Shown: positions 36,001 through 45,523 of the stretch, piece by piece
Layout of the letters: each line of letters starts with the position of its first letter
Numbering within the stretch: position 1 is the first letter of the stretch
NCBI RefSeq assembly: GCF_029867415.1
Contig: NC_081181.1
Coordinates: 76,418,144-76,482,143 of the forward strand
Direction: 5' to 3'
Source of the DNA: Vicia villosa
Lineage: Eukaryota > Streptophyta > Magnoliopsida > Fabales > Fabaceae
Length of the DNA: 64,000 bases
The notes under the pieces: generated by a model
Seen by the model: the letters and a program-made list of their open reading frames with translations, nothing else
Databases searched by the model: none
What the model was told of the DNA's origin: nothing
Position numbers and translations under genes: made by a program

Positions 36001-36662
36001 TAGTGGCAATTTGGTCTTTTGGCATTTGGTAATTAGCTTGTGTTTAATTGATGATTAAAGTGGTGTTTAAATGGTAAGAAAAGGTAAAATGAGGTTTAAG
36101 TGGGTTTAATGAAGGAGTTAATTTTGATGAGGTGGAAAATTGGTAAAATGATCAAAGAAAAAGGTGCCAAAATGATGTCAAGCTTCCCTCCTTATATTTT
36201 TTTGAATTTTGCCTGAAGGAAATCGATTTACCCAGGAAGGAAATCGATTTCACTCTGTTCCAGAAGAGAAATTGGCGCAAAATACACTAGGGAAATCGAT
36301 TTACCCAGGAGGGAAATCGATTTCATGCTGTCCAGAATGTGATTTTGGTGAAGATTGCTGCAGGGAAATCGATTTACCCAGTAGGGAAATCGATTTCATC
36401 AGTCAAAAATGTGAAAAATGCCTTGTTTATTGCATGTCTTGGCTTGGTACCTACAAAACAAAAGTCTACAAAGAAACAAAGCAATATTTTTGGTATTTGG
36501 GTTAGTATAAGCATACAAGATACACAATCATTGGTGCTTGATGGTCCCTCTTATTGATGAGGTGAGTGTAACACCATAAACAAAACTTCCAAGTGAAGCT
36601 CTTGATTAGTGATTGAGATGTGAATGATATAGGATCTTAGGGTCAAAAATTGGGGTATGACA
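33047..36662 (-). repeat. LTR 3 (5'-most LTR) of the nested element
   Basis: 3,616 bp with the same termini. It is followed by CTATC (36663-36667), matching the duplication at 9923-9927. TATA at 35976-35986; palindrome clusters at 35423-35526 and 36220-36396. This LTR would drive transcription of the whole structure. Confidence 0.95.
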
Positions 36663-36667
36663 CTATC
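36663..36667. repeat. Target-site duplication CTATC (right)
   Basis: Pairs with 9923-9927. Confidence 0.95.
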
Positions 36668-37420
36668 CAAACTTGTGTACCACTTCAGTGCGGCACCAGT
36701 CAAACTGTCTTGAAAGTAATGGATGAGCAGCTGATGATTATCTGCATAAGTAGACATCTTTCTGGCATACATTACAAGATGACTTTGTGGACAAGAACTA
36801 CCTTTGTACTTCTCAAAGTCCGGGACCTTGAATTTAGCTGGTATTTGTACACTGGGAACCAAACATAGCTCCTGGGCATTCTTTCCAAACAAATCTTTGC
36901 CACGAATAGCTTTGACTTCCAGTTGAATCTTGTTGAACTGTTCTTGGAGATCTTCCACAAGATTACGCTGATTTGTGCTATCACCTTGATCATGATAAAT
37001 CTCATTGCCATCATAAGGAACAGTGTGAACCGTAGGGGTCGGAACTGTCATAGTGGGTTGAGAAAGTGCCATAGTGATCTGGGAAAAGGTTACCCCTGAA
37101 TGTGGAATAAATGCTGAACCTTGCGCAGCAGGTGCTTCAGTTGTAGCTGTTTGAACCCCAGAAAAATTATGGCGGAAACCTGCACCAAAGCTGAAAGGCG
37201 TGCCCCAACCTTCTAGCATGGAGAAAGATGGAATACCGAATGCAACTGTAGAAACTGGAGTAGTGACTTCAGATGTTACTGTTGCTTGACTGTTGGGTGG
37301 CGGCGGCTGATTCTGTGCGGCCATTAAAGAGTCAACCAGAGTAGTGAGACTTTCCAACTTTTCCTGAAGAGTGGTCACTGTACCACGAAGCTCAATATTC
37401 TCTTGTTCAGAGTGTTCCAT
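36663..37420 (-). CDS. gag-pro: Ogre gag, 5' portion (split by nested insertion)
   Basis: About 252 residues of the host Gag from the ATG at 37420 to the insertion point. It has an N-terminal coiled coil (ENIELRGTVTTLQEKLESL), a Pro/Thr-rich linker, then the start of the retrotransposon Gag core (KVPDFEKYKGSSCPQSH and GAALKWYTSLD). The remainder is at 6694-9927. Translation runs on for some residues into LTR 3 before a stop (to 36551), so any product made from here would be truncated and fused to LTR-encoded residues. The first five bases (36663-36667) are the right-hand copy of the target duplication. Confidence 0.9.
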
Positions 37421-37729
37421 TACTCTTCTTCTGCTTGAACGAGTATTGTATCTGTGATCTGATTGCGAGCGCGGTCGAGAAACTTTGAGACGCGACAGCT
37501 TGTCGATCTATTGGAGAAAGATCCAAAAGATAAGACTCTATACAACAGACTCGATATGCAGAATGATGTATGCAAAAAGAAATTTATGATTTTTCCAAAC
37601 ATTTTAAAGATTATTTCCTTGCAAACATTTGAACACAAACAATTCTTTTATTGAAATAATGGGAAATGTTACAACATTGGAGCGTAGCTCCTTACAGAAT
37701 CAAATGATACATGAAAATCTAAACAAATC
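37421..37729 (-). other. Spacer between ORF1 and gag in the host Ogre
   Basis: About 310 bases with no open frame of note. It is in the same position as the spacer of the nested element but largely unlike it in sequence. Confidence 0.6.
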
Positions 37730-39208
37730 CTAAACATCTTCATCAGACGAGGAACCAAATGCATTGTGCAGCTTGAGCTTCATGATTTCTTTCCTATAGT
37801 AAGCTTTCAACTCGGCCTTTTCAGCTCTCAGCTTGTCAACCACATTCTTCCAATTGTCAGGTATCGGAGCGTTGCTTGTCGAGCCTTCAAGCTTTTTCTT
37901 ACTTTCTTTGATGTATCTTCTGATTGCGGCATCTTTCCGACGAATCTTCTCATCTTTGTTCATGAGCCATCCATCCTGATAATAGAGAGTTTCTTCATGT
38001 TCTTTCACTTTTTTCTTCAACTTTCTATTTTCCACATTAGTTCTTCGATACTTTTCTTCCCAAGCGTCTTTTTCTATTCTCATCTTGGTCAAAGTGTCTT
38101 GGTATTCCTCCATAGCGGGAATGTTGGGTCGTTGAGATACCACAGGGAACATGGGTTTTTCATAATCATAAGGCATTTGAAACTCCTTTGCTCTTTTCTT
38201 TACCCAACAGATGTAGGCGTTCGTAGCGATACAGTTCCTTATCTCACCTTTTTCTTTCCATCGGATGTCGTACCAGGCTTTCACCATCTTTGTTTTCAAC
38301 CCTTGAGGATCATTTCCTTCCTGATAGAAGTAGCTTTCCACTGTAGGGCCAATGGGTTTAGTTGTATTTGCATACCCGAGTTGTCGTCGAGCTAGGACCG
38401 GATTGTAGTTAATTCCTCCTTGTGTACCAATGAGGGGTACGTTGGCGAATTCTCCACAACTTTCAATGGTTTCTGTACCGCAGCGAGCCAAGGTATACCA
38501 CTGAATATCATTATTAGTAAGAGACATCAGTCTTTGAGACCAACGTAAACCTTCTCGGTTTTCCGTGAAAGTGGGAGACTTAGGTAAGTGTGAAACAATC
38601 CATTTAAACAACAGAGGTGCACAACATACAATAATTCCACCACCTTGGTGATTCCTATGATGGACAGAGAAATACATGTCACCAAGCAGAGTCGGAACGG
38701 GATTTCCATTCAAAAAGATCTTTATGGCATTGATATCAACAAAGTCGTCAATATTGGGAAACAGAATCAAACCATAGATGAGCAAGGCTAGTACAGCTTC
38801 AAAAGCTATCATGCTACCAGTTTCGATGAAATCAAAGGCTTTCTTTATTAGAAACTGTGAAGGCAAACCTGGAAGGTTTCCTTTGGTAGTCCAATTACTC
38901 TCTATTTAGGATTTCTTCAAGTGGGTACCTGTTGCAATGACTGGTGACTTAGGAGTGGCTTCCAAACCATTGAAAGGTATTTTGTCAGACACAGGAATAC
39001 CCAAAAGATTGGTTAATTCTTCCAAGGTTGGTACCAACTGATAGTCTAGAAAGGTAAAACACCGGTAGACAGGATCATAAAACTGAACCAGAGTTTTGAG
39101 AAGTCCTTCATCAACATGAGTGTTCAAGATAGGCAAAAGCTTTCCATGGCTTTTCCTAAAATCAGAAGGATCTTGTACAAAAGACGCTAACTCTTTCAGT
39201 CTTTCCAC
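37730..39208 (-). pseudogene. Ogre ORF1 of the host element, nonsense mutation
   Basis: Homologue of the ORF1 in the nested units: VQFYDPVYRCFTFLDYQLVPTL, GLILFPNIDDFVDINAI and GNPVPTLLGDMY align directly. A C-terminal coiled coil (DTLTKMRIEKDAWEEKYRRT onward) ends at GSSSDEDV. An in-frame TAA at 38906-38908 splits it into a ~100-residue N-terminal piece and a 378-residue remainder; the nested homologue reads through here. No clear ATG is seen near the expected start (about 39208-39260), and I could not settle the frame in an A-run near 39180, so a second lesion is possible. Function is not established. Confidence 0.85.
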
Positions 39209-40044
39209 ATTAGGCTCTTTGAAACCGTACCTCTTGGTATGCCTTTTTACCCACTCTATAACCTAATCCTATAATGTTTGCAAAGAAAATTCTCTAATTG
39301 TTTGGAAAAAATCATGTTTTTATGGAAAAAGATTTTTTTTATTTTTTTTTATGGATGATAGAATGCATGGATGCATGGATGCCACATATTCAAACATGGT
39401 AAAGCGAACATGGTAACGCAAACATGGTACTGCAAACATGGCAACACAAACATGGTAACACAAACATGGTACACACAGGTTCAAAGGTCCAGCGTCACGA
39501 GCATGAGGTCAGAGAACCAAACATGGGATAGTTCTAGTTAATCACCTGCAAAACATGTTCTACTGATACGTCAGAGTCTACATCTTTCTTTCGGATATTA
39601 CCGGCTTTCCACAATTAAACTCATGAGCCAGCAATATTCTTAAGAAAAACTCGTCTGAGTGTGGTTCTCCGCATGACAGCTAATCCAAGTCTTCACCTGA
39701 ATAGTTTCTGCACCACAACCTAATAAGGCCAGGATGGGTTGGGGTTCTACAGCCAACTAAGCTTCTACAGTTCAATGAAAGCAATAATGTCTTCGCAACT
39801 AAACTTGCTAAACATGTATTACAAACAAGGAACCTCCACTGAGCGGAAGGATTCTCACGTGCGCCTGCACATGACTATACCCTCCACCTAATTCTTATGT
39901 GTACTTAATCCGGGTTAGGATTTGTCCATAATGTATCACTTGTAACAGAACCACACAAGTAACAGAACCAAAGAACCAAACAAAAACAAAATAAAAACAA
40001 AACAAATAGAAATAACCCTTTCTTTGGAAACAATAAAAAGATGG
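39209..40044 (-). other. 5' leader of the host Ogre
   Basis: About 830 bases between PBS and ORF1. It contains a short tandem run of AACATGGTA-type units at 39395-39475 and a segment near 39650 homologous to the nested element's leader. No coding sequence is supported. Confidence 0.7.
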
Positions 40045-40062
40045 TCCCCAGTGAAGTCGCCA
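40045..40062 (-). other. Primer binding site of the host Ogre
   Basis: TGGCGACTTCACTGGGGA on the minus strand, six bases from the LTR terminus at 40069. Same 18-mer as in both nested units. Confidence 0.85.
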
Positions 40063-40784
40063 TTTTTCTGTCGCAGGGAAAAATCGTATGTCTTTTTTCG
40101 GGATGAGACACCTGATGCCTTCTTTGGGCTCGAGTGCTCAAAAAAATGATTTTTTATTTTGTACGGACCAAACTTTTTATTGTTTCCAAAGGAGGAAAAG
40201 GAAAAAAGTTGCAATAACCTAAAAACAGATGCAAAGCCCGAAACTAAAAGCAATGCATAAGTGGGGGAGAGATTCCAGGTAAGAGGGTTGGTTATACGAA
40301 GGGAAGATATTAGCACCCAACGTATCTATAGTACTCTATAGGTTTCTTTATTTTGTTTTTCATCCTTTGTGGTGGAGGTTCTTGTGAAATAGGTGGGACC
40401 TAAGGTGTTTGTTTGATTATGCTCGCAAAGATCATCGCGATCCTCTGCATACATATCCCTTAGAGGGAATCAGAGCATCTGTGGCTCGGGGTCTACGGGT
40501 GCTAAGGTTTGAATGGTTTTTTTTTGTTTTGTTTTGCTCGCCAAGGATATGACCTTGTGCCTACGTATTCTCAAAGGGATGTTGAGAAAGTCAGAGCAAT
40601 CGTAGTTCCCACTTATGCTAGTGGAAGCAAAGGAAAAGAGACAAATGTCATCTCAATGTTCGATGTATCTAATCTATATCATCACATACATCTGTTTGAT
40701 TTTTGTTTGAAAATCTTTTCATTATAAGCCCTGGGCCATGCCACTTATGGTGCTTAGAATGATAAAGATGTTTTTTTGTTTAAC

Positions 40785-40985
40785 CAGCCTTGTGGCAAAA
40801 ACTTTCAATGAAGTCAGCCTTGTGACAAAAAGTTTTGATTAATCAGCCAGCCTCGTGGCAAAAGTTTCAATGAAGTCAGCCTTGTGACAAAAACTTTGAT
40901 TAATCAGCCAGTACGGTGGCAAAACGGTTTGATTGATTAGCCAGCCTTGTGGCAAAAGAAGTTTGATTGATTAAAAAAGTTTGAT
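40785..40985. repeat. Degenerate repeat of CAGCC(T)TGTGGCAAAA units
   Basis: Units containing CAGCCTTGTGGCAAAA or CAGCCTTGTGACAAAA, interleaved with GATTAATCAGC, recur five to seven times in the host LTR. The inverted counterpart is at 46960-47180. Confidence 0.75.
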
Positions 40986-41094
40986 TGATTGATTGATTGT
41001 TTGTGATGATATAGAAGAGATACTCCTATCATAGAGATGAAAAATGTCTAATCTCCTAGGGTGTTTTGATTTGGATATTGGGGATGCTTATAAG

Positions 41095-41265
41095 AAGCCC
41101 GTGGGTCCTTGTACGAAGCCCAAGAGGAGGCTATCCGAGGGTCCTTGCATTGTAAGCCCAAGAGGAGGCTATGGGAGGGACAATCAAGGGTCCTTGCATT
41201 GTAAGCCCAAGAGGAGGCTATGGGAGGGTCACTCGTTTGTACAAAGCCCAAGGGGAGGCATGGTA
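41095..41265. repeat. Short tandem repeat with AAGCCCAAGAGGAGGCTAT
   Basis: The 19-mer core recurs about every 50-60 bp (near 41118, 41155 and 41205, with a variant near 41258). The inverted counterpart lies at 46680-46850. Confidence 0.8.
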
Positions 41266-42431
41266 TAGTTGGTTTGAGCTCTTAGAGCGATTTCACCGGG
41301 AAACCATACTCTATGTCCTAACCTAAACTAGGGAGATTCTTTGCACGAAGCCCAATAGGAGGCTATGGGGAACCTAGTGTTGTACTAAGTTGAATAAGCA
41401 TATATAACACAATCACAAATATGAACAAGTACGAACAAAAATGAACAAGTACATGAACAATTATGAACAGTTACATATATATGACAAAGTGTGTGTATAT
41501 AATGGAGTTTATGAAGGAAATATACCTGTAAGCATGATCCATTTGTATACACAGGGGCTCGGGACACATACTCGGGGAGAGACCCATTGAGTTTATTCAA
41601 AGCTATGTAAACAGGTATTTACAAAAGGGGCTTGGGACTTATACCTACATGGAGGCCCATGGTATTTTTGGGAAGATTTAAAGAAAACCTTCATTTTTGA
41701 TTAGTTATTCGAAGTTAAAAAAACAAACTGATCGAGGTATGTACAAAAATGTGTATGTACAAAAAGGTGTACAATGAAATACCTAATTTCATGTACGGGA
41801 ATGGGACTTATACCTATGTGGAGGCCCATGTTTTATTTTATAAAACATGGTTGATTGTTTATTTACAGACGCGAGGTTTGAAAAACTGTTTGAAAGGTTT
41901 GTTTTGAAAGAAGTTTTCTGTACAAAGAAAAACTGTATAAAAAAGGAAAGGGACTTATACTCTCTAATATTCGAGAGGCCCACATTGCTTTGAAAATCAA
42001 TTGATCAATTAAAAAAAGATTTAATCAATAGTTTCAAAAAGAAATGGTTTATTGTCTTTGAAAAGAATCGCGATTGCTTGTTTAAAACAATTTGAATTTT
42101 GACAAAAGTCAACTTAATTAAGTTTGAATCAAATTTTAGTGCTTAATTAAGACCTAAGTGATTTAGGGTTTGATCACAAAATATTTACACGTGATTAGGT
42201 TTGAAAATTAAATGAAAAACAATATTTAAAGTATTTAAAAACACTTAGAAATGTATCATTTTAAACCTAATTAAAAACATATTAAATAAATCTTTTTTTG
42301 TGATTTTTTTTGATATTGTCAAAATATGTATATTAAATAAGAAGTGTTTAAAAAATGAAGAAAAAATAAGTAAAATTGAATAGTTAATTAATTAGATGAA
42401 GTTTGTTAAGAAATGAAAGAAAATAGGTTGC

Positions 42432-42518
42432 AAAAAAAATGGTTTTGTCTCCACTAGGACTTGAACCCACGCCCTCTCTCTCACCAGCCAAAACTCTTGC
42501 CAACTGAGCCACGCTTGT
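42432..42518 (-). other. tRNA-like Pol III unit within the host Ogre LTR
   Basis: On the minus strand: A-box-like TGGCTCAGTTGG (42511-42500), 32 bases on, a B box GGTTCAAGTCC (42467-42457), then a T8 run (42439-42432). The A-to-B spacing equals that of an intronless tRNA. A D-arm (GCTC with GAGT) and most of a T-arm can be paired, but the acceptor stem cannot. It is therefore a tRNA-derived relic or SINE-like head rather than a functional tRNA. The plus-strand LTR has a counterpart at 45436-45523. Confidence 0.5.
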
Positions 42519-44479
42519 GGCTTGTAATACATACGCTTCCATTTAATTATATATTAAACTTAACATTTGAAATTTCTGAATCAAAAATGGCGCCAAGAAC
42601 ACACCTTCAACTAAATTTTGAAAATCTCCAAAACTGTGTTGTTTTGATCAAGTAAAGGGTCTATCTCACTCGGTTTTTCACGAGGAACATGATGGTGCCC
42701 TCGTAATTCATTTATCTTTGCTCTAAAGGGGTCAATTTTTGCATGAACATGAAGAACCCTAGAACTGAAATTCAATGTGAAATCGTGTATGTGCAAATTA
42801 TGATGCAATTGATTGAGGGTTAATGATCCTCATAGGTGCAGAAACAAGATGGTATGCTCACATTTCATTTATGATGCGTGCAAGTATGAATTTGAAGTTC
42901 ATGAGCACTTACCTCAAAAATGGCCAAGCTGGAGATTGAATTTTGCAAAGGAGGTGTTACAGATGTTGTTGCTCAATCTGGACAGCTTCAATGAACCTTA
43001 TAGAACATGTCTGGATGCTTGGAGTGAATTGAAAACACCTGGAGCAGTTGGAGGTACCCGATCTGCAGTTAAGCCTAAGTGTGAATCGAGCTCGATGATT
43101 CTGAAGTTTTTTTCAGTTTGTAGGTGAAATTTTGAGTTATTCCCTTCCAATGTTTGGAAAAAACCATTGAAAAACTTTGACTTTTTGATTCTTGATTGAT
43201 TTTCTTGATTTTTCTTGATCAAATGACTTCATATATCATATATTGATGATTCAAAACTTCAAAAGTCATGGTTGACCAAAATTCTCCAAAAGTCAATGGT
43301 GATCTTGTATAGTTGACTTTTTCAGACGAATCGCGTTTCTGGAGATTTCAAATGAAACAGGCTATCCTCACCAAATGAATGGTATGAATGGATCACATTG
43401 AAGCATTAGAGGATATTGAGCCATGGTTTGAGTTGTGGCACCATGTCCTGATTAAAAAGTCAGTTGTTTAGTGAATTAGGTCCAAAACCCTAATTGTCGA
43501 CCTGATGAAATTGATGACTGTGGATCTTGAATTGAGATGCAATTTCCATTGGATATTGTCATAGGGATTATTTGAGGATGATTGAAATCTTTGATTGACT
43601 CCCTGGGGATTTTTAGGGTTTCCCAAATGTGGTCCCTGATTTTAGTCCCTGATAGTTCAAAACCCTAATTCTGATGACTTGAAATTTCACTCTTGATCAA
43701 TCCTTGTGTAGGGTATGTTATGAGCCAATAGATTAGGTCAAAATGATGCACTTGGGATCTTGATATCATGTCCCAAGTCATTAGGTCAAATCCTGAGCAA
43801 AAATTAGGAGTATGCTAGCTTCAGTCAAAACCCTAATCTGGTTGATTCAGAGTCTTTGAGCTTGTTGAAATGAATCTCTGAGGATCAAATGTTGATTATT
43901 GATGAAGATGATTCATTTGAGATGAAGGGAGAACAAAACCCTAATTGGTTGTTACTTGTACTGATGAGTGATTTCTTGATTAAACCCTGTTGGGTCACAA
44001 GTAGCAAACACAAGCTATGCAATTTGTTAGAGATGCAAATGATGCATATGCAAATGATATGAGGTGGTATCTTAGGTCAAAAATTGGGGTATGACAGTCT
44101 TGAAAAAACTTTCAACTAGGGTTTTGAAGTGTGTAATATGAGCTTTCCAAAATGTCCAGGAGCATGAAAAAATATGGAGCATAGCTATGGTTTTGAATTA
44201 TGCATTTAGTGATCATTTTCACTTGAAATTTCAAGCCATTTTCACTAAGTTATGAACCATTTTGCCAAATAATGCAAGTAATGATGCATCAAGACAATAA
44301 TTGAAGATATTTTCTGATTTGAAGATCAGAATGGAAGAGGATAAGAAGCTTGAGATTTAACCATGGTTTAGTCACTTTTAACCATTTGCATTTAATGTGA
44401 AAGATTCCATTTTATCTCTTAAGCCAAATCATCATTCTTGGATCAACTTGCAAGAGCTTTGAGTTCAGAAACCTTGGCC

Positions 44480-44488
44480 TATAAATAG
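44480..44488 (+). promoter_or_regulatory. TATA box of the plus-strand Ogre-like LTR
   Basis: TATAAATAG in the context GGCCTATAAATAGAGG, followed by pyrimidine-rich leader sequence (TTTCTCTCCTCTTTC near 44536). A typical plant core promoter arrangement. Confidence 0.65.
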
Positions 44489-45435
44489 AGGTTCAAATCA
44501 TCTTCAAACTCACACCAAAACCTCACAATTATAGGTTTTCTCTCCTCTTTCTTAAGTTGCAAGTTTCAAGTTTCAAAGTGAGGTAGAAAACTCAACCTCC
44601 AAATCCTTGAAGTTATGGCCAAAGTGATGGTTCTAACATCTCATAAACATCATTTGGGATGTGTTTGATCCACTCACACACCCCAAAACACCTTAAAACT
44701 CAGAATCATCATCTCACCTCCATGTTTGCATAAAGTGAGCTTTAACATGCCAATTTTCATACCAAGCCACATCTGCCCAAACTAACCTTCTAAACATCAT
44801 CCATATACCTTATATGAACTGTTCCAACCATCATCCATGATCTGAAACACCAAAATCACTAAGCTTGATCCTCACGTGAACCATACTACAGATCGGGTAC
44901 CATAGATTGATCAAAAGGTTTTCAATTCATGCCAAGCATCCAAACATGTTCCATAAGGTCCACTGAAGCTGACCAGATCAAGAAACAACATCTAGAACCT
45001 CTCATTTGCATAATTCAATTATCAGTTTTGGCATTTTTAAGGTAAGCTCTCTTGAACTTCAAACTCTATTCTCCATGCATCATAAATGAAATATGAACAT
45101 ACCATCTTGTTTCTGCACACATGAGGATCATTAACCCTCAATCAATTGCATCATAACTTGCACATACACGATTTCAGATTGAATCATAAGATTAGGGTTC
45201 TTCGTGTTCATCAGAAAATTAATGATCTTAGAGTGAAAATAAATAAAATTAAATGATACCATCATGTTCCTTGTGAAAAATCGAGCAAGATAGGCTATTC
45301 ACTTGATCAAAATGATTCAGTTTTTCAATTTTTTCAAATTCAAGTTAGGGTTGTGTTCTTAGCGCCAGATTTTGAAACTGAAATTAGGAATTGATTCAAA
45401 AATATAATTCATTCGTTGCAAATGTTAAACAGACC

Positions 45436-45523
45436 ACCCGCGTGGTCCAATTGGCAAGTGTTTTGTCTGGTGAGAGAGAGGGCGTGGGTTCAAGCCCTAG
45501 TGGAGACAAAACAATTTTTTTTT
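45436..45523 (+). other. tRNA-like Pol III unit within the plus-strand LTR
   Basis: TGGTCCAATTGG (45443-45454), 32 bases, then GGTTCAAGCCC (45487-45497) and a T9 run (45515-45523). It is homologous to 42432-42518, with the same spacing although the boxes have diverged slightly. Confidence 0.5.

Larger units (their letters stand above)
9928..36662 (-). mobile_element. Non-autonomous Ogre derivative in a three-LTR, two-unit tandem
   Basis: Three LTRs of 3,616 bp (9928-13543, 21487-25102, 33047-36662) alternate with two internal regions (13544-21486, 25103-33046). Unit offsets are 11,559 and 11,560 bp. One CTATC duplication flanks the whole. Between units I noticed only a substitution (16193 T versus 27752 A), a one-base A-run difference (near 21370 versus 32935) and, between LTRs, 10417 A versus 21976/33536 G. 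Each internal region has PBS, leader, ORF1, a miniature gag, a 3' UTR with minisatellite, and PPT. No protease, RT, RNase H or integrase sequence is present, so movement would need enzymes in trans. Unequal crossing-over between LTRs would give this layout; assembly duplication is the main alternative. Confidence 0.93.
1..44096 (-). mobile_element. Autonomous-type Ogre LTR retrotransposon (Ty3/gypsy, Tat lineage), 3' end cut by window
   Basis: Read on the minus strand the order is 5' LTR (40069-44096), PBS, leader, ORF1, gag-pro, probable intron, RT-RNaseH-INT, 3' UTR, PPT and 3' LTR (1-822, incomplete). This order, the extra ORF1 and the gap between pro and RT are hallmarks of Ogre elements of Fabeae. 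The element is interrupted in gag by a 26.7 kb insertion (9928-36662). Without it the internal region is about 12.5 kb. Over the ~820 bp of LTR shared by both ends I count about eleven substitutions and two indels, one of them ~35-40 bp near position 290, so it is clearly older than the element nested in it. ORF1 and integrase are damaged; gag-pro is otherwise open. The bases after the 5' LTR are GTCTT; the matching TSD lies left of the window. Confidence 0.93.
40069..44096 (-). repeat. 5' LTR of the host Ogre (4,028 bp)
   Basis: Plus-strand ends are TGTCGCAGGG and GGGGTATGACA. The segment 43241-44096 matches the window's first 822 bases. It contains degenerate repeats at 40785-40985 and 41095-41265, repeated GGGACTTATAC...GAGGCCCA phrases (about 41627, 41799 and 41948), and a tRNA-like unit at 42432-42518. 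I did not find a clear TATA box on its minus strand. Its part 40069-42830 is the inverted counterpart of 45120-47851. Confidence 0.93.

Noticed and set aside
9928..36662. Two independent adjacent insertions of the same element
   Set aside because: A single CTATC pair flanks the whole structure and the middle LTR is shared without a TSD; independent insertions would give four LTRs and two TSD pairs.
42432..42518. Functional tRNA gene
   Set aside because: A and B boxes and spacing fit, but the acceptor stem does not pair and the anticodon arm is degenerate, so I list it only as tRNA-like.
44097..45400. A host gene promoter, given the TATA box and pyrimidine-rich leader at 44480-44560
   Set aside because: The downstream sequence is the inverted homologue of an Ogre LTR and no coding sequence follows; the box is best read as the LTR's own promoter.
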